Source: an uncultured Thiotrichaceae bacterium (GTDB taxonomy: Bacteria > Pseudomonadota > Gammaproteobacteria > Thiotrichales > Thiotrichaceae). From it: a DNA stretch of 5,700 bases. This document shows positions 1 through 5,374 of the stretch, piece by piece. The notes under the pieces were generated by a model that saw nothing but the letters and a program-made list of their open reading frames with translations, had not been told where the DNA came from and ran no database searches. Positions within the stretch are counted from its first letter, which is position 1, and every line of letters starts with the position of its first letter. Both the position numbers and the translations under genes were made by a program. The stretch spans positions 1 to 5,700 of the forward strand of contig CACVAV010000208.1 in NCBI GenBank assembly GCA_902727945.1, given 5' to 3'.

Positions 1-128
1 AGTTGGATCCATTATAAGTTTGATTTATTAATAAAAAATTAATGAAGAGCAATTTTTATAGAAATCCCCTGAAACAATCGTTAAATTGATTTTAGACAGA
101 TTGCCAGAAAAGATCAATTATTAAGCTA

Positions 129-137
129 TGCTATAAT
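129..137 (+). promoter_or_regulatory. Candidate extended -10 promoter for ampD
   Basis: The bases read TGCTATAAT: a perfect TATAAT hexamer (132-137) preceded by the TG dinucleotide at the extended -10 position. No good -35 lies at 16-18 bp spacing. TTGCCA at 101-106 resembles a -35 but sits 25 bp away. Extended -10 promoters can work without a strong -35. Transcription from here would start near 144 and leave an untranslated leader of roughly 130 nt before ampD. Confidence 0.45.
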
Positions 138-170
138 TTTTATATATTCGCATATAAATTTAACTATGGC

Positions 171-190
171 ATATTTGATATTTCAAATAT
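171..190. repeat. Perfect 8-bp inverted repeat in the ampD leader
   Basis: ATATTTGA (171-178) is the exact reverse complement of TCAAATAT (183-190), with a TATT spacer. An overlapping odd palindrome, GATATTT-C-AAATATC, spans 177-191. It lies downstream of the -10 candidate, so it would be inside the leader RNA or could be an operator. It is very AT-rich, so a chance origin in this compositional background is quite possible. Confidence 0.4.
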
Positions 191-277
191 CACGGAGAGT
201 GTTATTTTTTTCTTCAATTGTTTATTGTGTTTATGTTTTTTTTGTTCTAATAATTAATAATTTGGGTAGCTTTTTTA

Positions 278-847
278 ATGAAAGTAGATATTAGTAGCGG
301 GCTTATTGAGCCAGCCAGGCAGAACCCCTCGCCCAACCATGATAACCGGCCGGAGAGTGTACTGCCCTCACTGATCGTGATTCACAATATCAGTTTGCCA
401 CCGGATGAGTTTGGCGGGAGTGGTATTGATGAGCTGTTTACCAATAACCTTAATCCGGATGACCACGCTTTCTATGCTGAAATATGTCATTTGAAGGTGG
501 CAAGTCACTTGTTGATCCGAAGAGATGGCGAGGTGGTTCAGTATGTGCCTTTTCATAAACGTGCTTTTCATGCAGGGATTTCTTGTTATCAGGAAAAGGA
601 TAATTGCAATGATTTTTCCATTGGAATCGAATTAGAGGGTAGCGATTTTGTCCGGTTTACTGCTGTGCAGTACCGGCAATTGATCGCTGTAATAACCAGC
701 TTATGTGAGACTTACCCGACATTAAAACGTGAGAACATTACGGGTCATCAACACATCGCGCCGGGCAGAAAAACTGACCCCGGGCCATTTTTTGACTGGA
801 AAATTCTTTCTGATAGCCTATGTGCTCCATTACCTGCCAAAGCTTGA
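278..847 (+). CDS. ampD: 1,6-anhydro-N-acetylmuramyl-L-alanine amidase AmpD
   Basis: AmpD is a cytoplasmic zinc amidase that removes the peptide from 1,6-anhydroMurNAc-peptides during cell-wall recycling. In many Gammaproteobacteria its loss raises the AmpR ligand and induces AmpC beta-lactamase. The 189 residues match the family length (E. coli, 183). One amidase_2 domain covers about residues 28-172. Expected zinc ligands are present: His36 in IVIHN, His157 in ITGH and Asp167 in KTDPGP, with Glu118 (GIELEG) and Lys165 at the catalytic positions. FGGSGID, CNDFSIGIELEG and APGRKTDPGP are AmpD hallmarks that separate it from periplasmic AmiD-type amidases. There is no signal peptide. The ATG at 278 is the only ATG start after an in-frame stop at 251-253. 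Its Shine-Dalgarno is poor (GGGTAG at 264-269) and the leader is U-rich. The usual partner ampE does not follow. Confidence 0.95.
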   Translation: MKVDISSGLIEPARQNPSPNHDNRPESVLPSLIVIHNISLPPDEFGGSGIDELFTNNLNPDDHAFYAEICHLKVASHLLIRRDGEVVQYVPFHKRAFHAGISCYQEKDNCNDFSIGIELEGSDFVRFTAVQYRQLIAVITSLCETYPTLKRENITGHQHIAPGRKTDPGPFFDWKILSDSLCAPLPAKA

Positions 848-862
848 TGTCGTGTTTTTGCT

Positions 863-879
863 ACCAAAAGACTTTTGGT
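863..879. repeat. Odd palindrome just after ampD
   Basis: ACCAAAAG (863-870) and CTTTTGGT (872-879) are exact reverse complements around a single A. The site lies 15 bases after the ampD stop and about 25 bases before a perfect TATAAT. No T-run follows, so it is not a canonical intrinsic terminator. A symmetric site just upstream of a promoter could be a regulator-binding site for the META-domain gene. This is inference from position and symmetry only. Confidence 0.4.
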
Positions 880-903
880 GCGGAAAAATTCACTAAGCTA
901 ACC

Positions 904-909
904 TATAAT
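904..909 (+). promoter_or_regulatory. Candidate -10 element for the META-domain gene
   Basis: A perfect TATAAT hexamer lies 77 bases upstream of the ATG at 987, in the 139-bp gap after ampD. There is no recognisable -35 at 16-18 bp: the nearest candidate, TTGGTG at 875-880, is 23 bp away and overlaps the 863-879 palindrome. If the -10 is used, an activator may be needed. Confidence 0.35.
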
Positions 910-986
910 CTGTAATCGAGTGTTGCTAAACCCCAACAAGTTTAGCCGTGTCAGTGTTTTGAGTCCCGTTAAGGGAGAGGGATTTT

Positions 987-1559
987 ATGAAATCAATATC
1001 TACTAAGAATTTATTGCCGTCTGTGTCTCGGCGTCAGTTTCTGCTATTTCCTGTTGCTGTCTGGGGAAGTCGCGTTTTTGCTCAGGAAACTCCTGCTACA
1101 ACCCCTGAAGTTCCTGCGACAACCCCCGAAATTCCGACCCCAATACCCGGGGTTACCGGTCCGTGTCCTTTGAATAGTGGCGGGCCATCTTTGTTAGGCA
1201 CCCGATGGCGTTTATTCTCTATCTATGGTAACCGTGCGCCTTCCGCGCTGAAAATCACCATGGAAGTAGAGGAAAAATCAATGGTCGGTATGGGAGGGTG
1301 TAACAATTACTCCGCCAACTTTGCGCAGGTAGGTAATCGTGGATTTAAGGTAAATAAAATTAATCAGACGCGCAGGGCGTGTGAGAGAATCCGTCCAAGT
1401 GCGGGTGCTCCTACTATTAATGTCGGTGCCTGGGAAGGTAGTTATCTCCGCGTACTCGGGCGTGCCGGTAGTGTCGAGCAGGTGGGTGCTACTTTACAGT
1501 TCTATGACTTCAATGGTAAACCTTCGGTGATTTTTGCTAAGCAATATGGCACCGGCTAG
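987..1559 (+). CDS. Exported META-domain (HslJ-like) protein with Tat-type signal peptide
   Basis: The 190-residue protein begins with a signal peptide: a twin-arginine stretch SRRQFLL (Arg15-Arg16), a moderately hydrophobic segment (18-28) and a probable cleavage site after VFA (32). No lipobox Cys is present. A Pro/Thr/Glu linker (33-55) contains two near-identical ATTPE(V/I)P units. A META domain follows at about 69-188, recognised by LLGTRWRLFSIYG, GMGGCNNYSANF (Cys105) and INQTRRAC (Cys132), which fits the family pattern GT.W.L ... GCN.Y ... T..AC. Cys105 and Cys132 could form a disulfide in the periplasm. META proteins such as HslJ have been linked to stress or drug tolerance, but no enzymatic role is established and none is proposed here. 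The ATG follows a strong purine-rich Shine-Dalgarno (GAGGGA, 977-982). The gene stands alone, with its own terminator. A Sec route cannot be ruled out. Confidence 0.85.
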   Translation: MKSISTKNLLPSVSRRQFLLFPVAVWGSRVFAQETPATTPEVPATTPEIPTPIPGVTGPCPLNSGGPSLLGTRWRLFSIYGNRAPSALKITMEVEEKSMVGMGGCNNYSANFAQVGNRGFKVNKINQTRRACERIRPSAGAPTINVGAWEGSYLRVLGRAGSVEQVGATLQFYDFNGKPSVIFAKQYGTG

Positions 1560-1582
1560 TTGGTAAAGTTGTATCTGTTGAC

Positions 1583-1620
1583 AAAGCCTGAAATCCCGGC
1601 CGGGGTTTCAGGCTTTTTTT
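1583..1620 (+). terminator. Intrinsic terminator of the META-domain gene
   Basis: A 15-bp stem pairs 1583-1597 with 1602-1616, with one G-U pair (1594/1605) and a GGCC tetraloop at 1598-1601. The 3' arm runs into seven consecutive Ts at 1614-1620. It lies 23 bases after the stop codon at 1557-1559 and insulates the glyA unit from upstream transcription. Confidence 0.95.
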
Positions 1621-1624
1621 ATTT

Positions 1625-1678
1625 CCACATATCGAAAACACTGTATGTCCTGTCAGGCTTTGTTGTTATGATATGTGG
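1625..1678. promoter_or_regulatory. Inverted repeat spanning the glyA promoter (operator-like)
   Basis: CCACATATC (1625-1633) is the exact reverse complement of GATATGTGG (1670-1678), with arms separated by 36 bases. The right arm overlaps the candidate -10 (1667-1672), and the left arm lies where an upstream regulator site would be expected. The arms could be half-sites or paired operators for a repressor of glyA-nrdR-rib expression. No known regulator motif is recognised with confidence. Confidence 0.4.
1664..1672 (+). promoter_or_regulatory. Candidate extended -10 promoter of the glyA unit
   Basis: TGTTATGAT combines the extended -10 TG (1664-1665) with TATGAT (5 of 6 to consensus, 1667-1672). 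No convincing -35 is present. Transcription would start near 1679, giving a leader of about 50 nt before the GlyA start at 1730. Placement right after the terminator fits the first promoter of the glyA-nrdR-ribD-ribE run. Confidence 0.45.
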
Positions 1679-1715
1679 TTTTTATCAAAGTCAGCATATT
1701 AGCGGACAATGTCGC

Positions 1716-1720
1716 AGGAG
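1716..1720 (+). promoter_or_regulatory. Ribosome binding site that fixes the glyA start
   Basis: AGGAG lies 9 bases before the ATG at 1730. The in-frame ATG at 1709 lies upstream of this site and has no purine-rich sequence at proper spacing, so 1730 is preferred. Confidence 0.85.
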
Positions 1721-1729
1721 ATAGGCAGT

Positions 1730-2983
1730 ATGTTTTCAATTCAAATGGGTATCGCCGGATACGATGACGAATTGTGGGATTCCATTAGTGCAGAAGCAAA
1801 ACGTCAGGAAGAGCACATTGAACTGATTGCCTCTGAAAATTACGCCAGCCCGCGTGTTATGGAAGCGCAGGGTTCTGTGTTGACCAATAAGTACGCCGAA
1901 GGTTATCCCTCCAAGCGTTATTATGGTGGCTGTGAGCACGTTGACGTAGCAGAAGCCTTAGCTATCGAGCGTGCTAAAGAATTATTTGGTGCAGATTATG
2001 CCAACGTTCAGCCACACTCCGGCTCTCAGGCCAACGCGGCTGTTTATATGGCGTTACTGAATCCGGGTGATACGGTGTTGGGCATGAGTCTGGCACATGG
2101 CGGACACCTGACGCACGGTGCGAAGCCGAATTTTTCCGGAAAAATTTATAATGCTGTTCAGTATGGTATTGATGCTGAAGGCTATATTGATTACAACGAA
2201 GTTGAGCAGCTGGCGGTTGAGCATAAGCCTAAGATGATTGTGGCGGGCTTTTCTGCTTACTCACGCACAATCGATTGGCAGAAGTTCCGGGATATTGCTG
2301 ATAAAGTCGGTGCTTACCTATTGGTTGATATGGCGCATGTCGCCGGTTTGGTGGCCGCTGGTGTTTATCCTAGTCCGATCCAAATTGCTGATGTGTGCAC
2401 TTCAACTACGCATAAAACCTTACGCGGCCCACGTGGCGGCATTATTTTGTGTAAGTCGAATCCTGAGCTGGAAAAGAAGTTCAACTCACTGGTATTTCCG
2501 GGTACGCAGGGTGGCCCGCTGATGCATGTGATTGCGGCTAAAGCGGTTGCTTTTAAAGAGGCATTGGAGCCAGCTTTCACTGACTATCAGAAACAGGTAG
2601 TGGCGAATGCGAGAGTATTGGCGGAGGCACTGATGGCCCGTGGTTACAATATTGTCTCCGGTGGCACGGATAATCACCTGATGTTAGTTGATTTGATTGC
2701 CAAAGGTATTACCGGTAAAGCAGCTGATGCGGCATTAGGTCGGGCGAATATTACGGTGAATAAAAACGCTGTGCCTAATGACCCTGAGTCTCCATTCGTG
2801 ACCAGTGGTATTCGTGTGGGTACACCAGCGATCACTACCCGTGGTTTTAAAGAAGATGAATGCCGTGAACTGGCGGGTCTGATGGCTGATGTGATGGATA
2901 ATATTGAAGATGATGCAGTCATTGAGCAGGTTAAAGCTAAGGTTGTAGCTATCTGTCAGCGGTTTCCGGTTTACACGGTATAA
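1730..2983 (+). CDS. glyA: Serine hydroxymethyltransferase
   Basis: This cytoplasmic PLP enzyme interconverts serine plus tetrahydrofolate with glycine plus 5,10-methylene-tetrahydrofolate, the main source of one-carbon units for purines, dTMP and methionine. From 1730 the protein has 417 residues, the same as E. coli GlyA. The PLP-binding lysine in STTHKTLRGPRGG is then residue 229, also as in E. coli. Other family signatures are IELIASENY, TNKYAEGYPSKRYYGGCE, VQPHSGSQAN, LAHGGHLTHG, LVDMAHVAGL and FPGTQGGP. An in-frame ATG at 1709 would add seven residues but ignores the AGGAG at 1716-1720. The gene is preceded by a terminator and a probable promoter, and nrdR follows after only 3 bases, so it likely leads the operon. 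No damage is seen. Confidence 0.97.
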   Translation: MFSIQMGIAGYDDELWDSISAEAKRQEEHIELIASENYASPRVMEAQGSVLTNKYAEGYPSKRYYGGCEHVDVAEALAIERAKELFGADYANVQPHSGSQANAAVYMALLNPGDTVLGMSLAHGGHLTHGAKPNFSGKIYNAVQYGIDAEGYIDYNEVEQLAVEHKPKMIVAGFSAYSRTIDWQKFRDIADKVGAYLLVDMAHVAGLVAAGVYPSPIQIADVCTSTTHKTLRGPRGGIILCKSNPELEKKFNSLVFPGTQGGPLMHVIAAKAVAFKEALEPAFTDYQKQVVANARVLAEALMARGYNIVSGGTDNHLMLVDLIAKGITGKAADAALGRANITVNKNAVPNDPESPFVTSGIRVGTPAITTRGFKEDECRELAGLMADVMDNIEDDAVIEQVKAKVVAICQRFPVYTV

Positions 2984-2986
2984 ATA

Positions 2987-3499
2987 ATGCGTTGTCCGTT
3001 TTGTGGCGCTGATGATACACGGGTGATTGATTCCCGTTTAGCCAGCGAAGGTGAGCAGGTTCGCCGCCGTCGTCGTTGCAGTGATTGCAGCGAGCGGTTC
3101 ACCACTTATGAAACGGCTGAATTAACCATGCCACGTGTCATTAAATCGAATGCTGCCCGCGAGCCATTTAATGATGACAAGTTGCGTGGCGGCATTATGC
3201 GGGCGCTGGAAAAGCGCCCGGTTTCTATTGATCAGGCGGAAGCGGTGATTAGTCGTATTCGCAAGAAAGTGCTGATGGGGGGTGAGCGAGAGGTGTCTTC
3301 TTCACGTATCGGTGATTTGGTACTGACTGAATTGCGTAACCTTGATGAAGTGGCCTACATTCGTTTTGCATCAGTTTATCAGCGCTTTGCGGGCATGGTT
3401 GAATTTCGCAATATGATTGATCAGTTGGAAAGTGAGCCGGGTTCTGAGCAACGTCGGCGACAGATTGATTTGCCGACGGATACTGATAAACCCCGATAG
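2987..3499 (+). CDS. nrdR: Transcriptional repressor NrdR of ribonucleotide reductase genes
   Basis: NrdR binds ATP or dATP and represses nrd operons at paired NrdR boxes. The N-terminal zinc ribbon has its four ligands at Cys3, Cys6, Cys31 and Cys34, with the basic stretch VRRRRRC between the pairs. The ATP-cone covers about residues 49-139, with family landmarks MPRVIKSNAAREPFNDDKL, ALEKRPVS and VAYIRFASVYQRF. At 170 residues it is about 20 longer than E. coli NrdR (149); the extra part is a polar, charged C-terminal tail from about residue 150. The start is fixed by the MRCPFCG motif. There is no clear Shine-Dalgarno, and glyA ends 3 bases upstream, so translation probably depends on coupling to glyA. 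The glyA-nrdR-rib linkage is common in Gammaproteobacteria. Confidence 0.96.
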   Translation: MRCPFCGADDTRVIDSRLASEGEQVRRRRRCSDCSERFTTYETAELTMPRVIKSNAAREPFNDDKLRGGIMRALEKRPVSIDQAEAVISRIRKKVLMGGEREVSSSRIGDLVLTELRNLDEVAYIRFASVYQRFAGMVEFRNMIDQLESEPGSEQRRRQIDLPTDTDKPR

Positions 3500-3535
3500 C
3501 TATTTATTGTAGCGGCTTAATCTGGACGTCCTTTT

Positions 3536-4654
3536 ATGACCGAATTTTCTCATACTGACCACCAACATATGGCGCGGGCGATACAATTAGCACGCCGTGG
3601 CCGATACACCACCCATCCGAATCCCAACGTGGGCTGTGTCATGGTGCGGGATGGCAAGGTGCTTGCTGAGGGCTGGACACAGCCGGTGGGCGGAGCACAT
3701 GCTGAGATTCATGCTTTGCAGCAAGTCAATTACCAGGCTGAGGGTGCAGAGGTTTATGTCACACTGGAGCCATGCGCTCATTTTGGTCGTACTCCGCCTT
3801 GTTCCGATGCTTTGATTAAGGCAAAAGTTAAGCGGGTGGTTGCGGCTATGGTTGATCCCAATCCGCAGGTTAGTGGCCGTGGCCTGCTTAAACTACAGCA
3901 GGCCGGGGTTCAGACGGCTCAGGGCTTGCTGGAAAATGAGGCCCGTCAGTTAATTCCCGGTTTTATCAGTGCCATGACGCGCCAGCGGCCGTTTGTGCGC
4001 ATTAAAATGGCCATGAGTCTGGATGGCAGGACAGCTATGGCCTCCGGTGAAAGCGTCTGGATTACGGGTGCGGCGGCCAGGCAGGATGTGCAGTTCTGGC
4101 GGGCGCGTGCCGGAGCAGTGCTGACAGGTATTGGTACTGTTCTGATGGATAAACCCTCACTCAATGTGCGTTTAACGCCAGAGCAATTAGGCATTCATGA
4201 TTCCGTACGGCAGCCGGATAGGGTTATTCTGGATGCTAAGTTACAGTTTCCGGAAGATGCTCCGCTGCTGCAGCATGAAGGAATAGTGCGGATTTATACC
4301 TGTTCTGAGGACTCAGCAAAGATTGCGCGTTTGCAGCAGCAAGGTGTCATTATCCGGCAATTTTCCGGTGACCGGCCAGAGCTGAATGCGGTGTTGTCGG
4401 CTTTATATGACGACGGTATCACCGAAGTGCATGTTGAAGCAGGTGCCACCTTAACCGGAAGTTTGGTGGAGGCGGGCTTGGCTGATGAGTTACTGATCTA
4501 TATGGCACCCTGTTTGATGGGTTCTACAGCACGGCCTTTATTTCAGCTACCCTTTGAACACATGCAGGAGCGTTTGGCGCTGGATATTCGGGATATGCGG
4601 GCCATTGGCAGCGATTGGCGTATTCTTGCGGGAATTCAGGCTGTTCAGGCCTGA
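3536..4654 (+). CDS. ribD: Bifunctional riboflavin biosynthesis deaminase/reductase RibD
   Basis: RibD catalyses the second and third steps of riboflavin synthesis: deamination of the pyrimidine formed from GTP, then NADPH-dependent reduction of the ribose side chain to the ribitylamino product. At 372 residues it matches the full two-domain enzyme (E. coli, 367). The deaminase domain (about 9-140) has the zinc site His55-Ala-Glu57, Cys80 and Cys89 in LEPCAHFGRTPPC, and THPNPNVGCV and DPNPQVSGRG as landmarks. The reductase domain (about 152-368) has MSLDGRTAMASGESVWITG (160-178), a DAKLQF segment and VEAGATLTG from 300. The ATG at 3536 has a weak GGA (3524-3526); Met12 is an alternative start, but the full-length form fits better. 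It lies 36 bases after nrdR and 35 before ribE, with no terminator between. No FMN riboswitch is seen nearby. Confidence 0.96.
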   Translation: MTEFSHTDHQHMARAIQLARRGRYTTHPNPNVGCVMVRDGKVLAEGWTQPVGGAHAEIHALQQVNYQAEGAEVYVTLEPCAHFGRTPPCSDALIKAKVKRVVAAMVDPNPQVSGRGLLKLQQAGVQTAQGLLENEARQLIPGFISAMTRQRPFVRIKMAMSLDGRTAMASGESVWITGAAARQDVQFWRARAGAVLTGIGTVLMDKPSLNVRLTPEQLGIHDSVRQPDRVILDAKLQFPEDAPLLQHEGIVRIYTCSEDSAKIARLQQQGVIIRQFSGDRPELNAVLSALYDDGITEVHVEAGATLTGSLVEAGLADELLIYMAPCLMGSTARPLFQLPFEHMQERLALDIRDMRAIGSDWRILAGIQAVQA

Positions 4655-4655
4655 A
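4635..4655 (+). repeat. Hairpin and nested palindrome over the ribD stop codon
   Basis: TTCAGGC (4635-4641) pairs with GCCTGAA (4649-4655) around a 7-nt loop. TTCAGGCCTGAA (4644-4655) is itself a perfect 12-bp palindrome, so two alternative pairings compete for the same 3' arm. The tract after it is A-rich, not T-rich, so it is not a forward intrinsic terminator. Confidence 0.4.
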
Positions 4656-4678
4656 AAAACCAAATCTTACAAAAAACC

Positions 4679-4683
4679 AGGAA
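4679..4683 (+). promoter_or_regulatory. Ribosome binding site that fixes the ribE start
   Basis: AGGAA ends 6 bases before the ATG at 4690. An in-frame ATG at 4615 lies inside ribD and would add 25 residues unlike any riboflavin synthase. The MFTGII N-terminus at 4690 is the family's canonical start. Confidence 0.85.
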
Positions 4684-4689
4684 CCAACT

Positions 4690-5358
4690 ATGTTTACAGG
4701 AATTATTCAGGCAGTCGGTAGTATTGCAGATATGCGTCAGCAGGGCGGCGATATGCGCTTGATTATTGAGGCTGAAAAGCTGGACATGTCGGATGTTGCG
4801 TTGGGCGATAGTATTGCGGTGAACGGCGTTTGTCTGACGGCGGTTGAATTAGTGGGTTCGCGATTTGCGGCAGATGTCTCAACGGAGACCTTGTCACTCA
4901 CTAGTCTGGGGCAGTTAAGTAACGGGCATTCTGTGAATCTGGAGAAGGCATTAACACTCAGCACCCGCTTAGGCGGGCACCTTGTTAGTGGCCATGTTGA
5001 TGGTCTGGGTGAAGTAATTAGTCGCCATGATGACGCGCGTTCGGTGCGTTTTACATTACGTGCGCCGGATCAATTGGCGAAGTATATTTCAGCCAAGGGT
5101 TCTGTTTGTATTGATGGCACGAGTTTGACGGTGAATAAGGTCGATGGTGCACTGTTTGAACTGAATATTGTGCCGCATACCTTGCAGGAAACCATTATGG
5201 GGCAGTATCAGGGAGGCAGTAAAGTGAATCTGGAAGTGGATGTGATTGCACGTTATCTGGAACGTCTATTGCTGGGTGATAAAGCGGCAGAATCCGCTCA
5301 GTCACCTGCGGGTGATGTGACGATGGCGTTGTTGGCTGAGAATGGATTTCTGAAGTAG
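4690..5358 (+). CDS. ribE: Riboflavin synthase, alpha subunit
   Basis: This enzyme (called ribC in E. coli) catalyses the last step of riboflavin synthesis, dismutation of two 6,7-dimethyl-8-ribityllumazine molecules. It has 222 residues, slightly over the usual 210-220, and two tandem lumazine-binding repeats, about 1-97 and 98-195. The N-terminus MFTGIIQAVG is canonical. GDSIAVNGVCLTA in the first repeat corresponds to GSVCIDGTSLTVN in the second. Ser41, Cys48, Thr50, His97 and His102 fall at the same numbers as the active-site region of the E. coli enzyme, and Asp184 is near its C-terminal catalytic Asp. A short polar tail (about 196-222) is of no clear function. It is the last gene of the glyA-nrdR-ribD-ribE run. 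The usual next genes ribBA and ribH are absent. Confidence 0.96.
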   Translation: MFTGIIQAVGSIADMRQQGGDMRLIIEAEKLDMSDVALGDSIAVNGVCLTAVELVGSRFAADVSTETLSLTSLGQLSNGHSVNLEKALTLSTRLGGHLVSGHVDGLGEVISRHDDARSVRFTLRAPDQLAKYISAKGSVCIDGTSLTVNKVDGALFELNIVPHTLQETIMGQYQGGSKVNLEVDVIARYLERLLLGDKAAESAQSPAGDVTMALLAENGFLK

Positions 5359-5374
5359 TTATAGTGGGCGGCAA

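Larger units (their letters stand above)
1..277. other. AT-rich intergenic leader upstream of ampD
   Basis: No gene is supported here. The stretch is far richer in A and T than the coding DNA that follows. The last 75 bases are strongly T-rich on the + strand, with runs of 7, 8 and 6 T at 205-211, 236-243 and 271-276. It holds a candidate extended -10 promoter (129-137) and an inverted repeat (171-190). The first 42 bases are open in frame 1 and end in TAA at 40-42, so they could be the last 13 codons of an upstream gene, but nothing in that peptide is recognisable. Confidence 0.6.

Noticed and set aside
1..42. Possible 3' end of an upstream gene (13 codons then TAA), or a divergent start at 12 on the - strand
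   Set aside because: Too short to recognise, other frames also close quickly, and no Shine-Dalgarno precedes the divergent ATG.
1578..1583. Perfect -35 hexamer TTGACA before the META-gene terminator
   Set aside because: No -10-like sequence is found at 16-18 bp (around 1600-1607), which falls in the GC-rich terminator loop and stem.
2238..2522. 94-codon open frame inside glyA, + strand
   Set aside because: It overlaps a fully conserved part of glyA in another frame, has no ribosome binding site and no recognisable domain.
3500..3535. FMN riboswitch ahead of ribD
   Set aside because: Only 36 bases are available, much shorter than an RFN element, and no RFN-like motifs are seen there.
3597..3815. 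72-codon open frame inside ribD, + strand
   Set aside because: Out-of-frame shadow of the conserved deaminase domain.
4615..4689. 25-residue N-terminal extension of riboflavin synthase
   Set aside because: It overlaps the end of ribD, and the canonical MFTGII start at 4690 has a proper Shine-Dalgarno.
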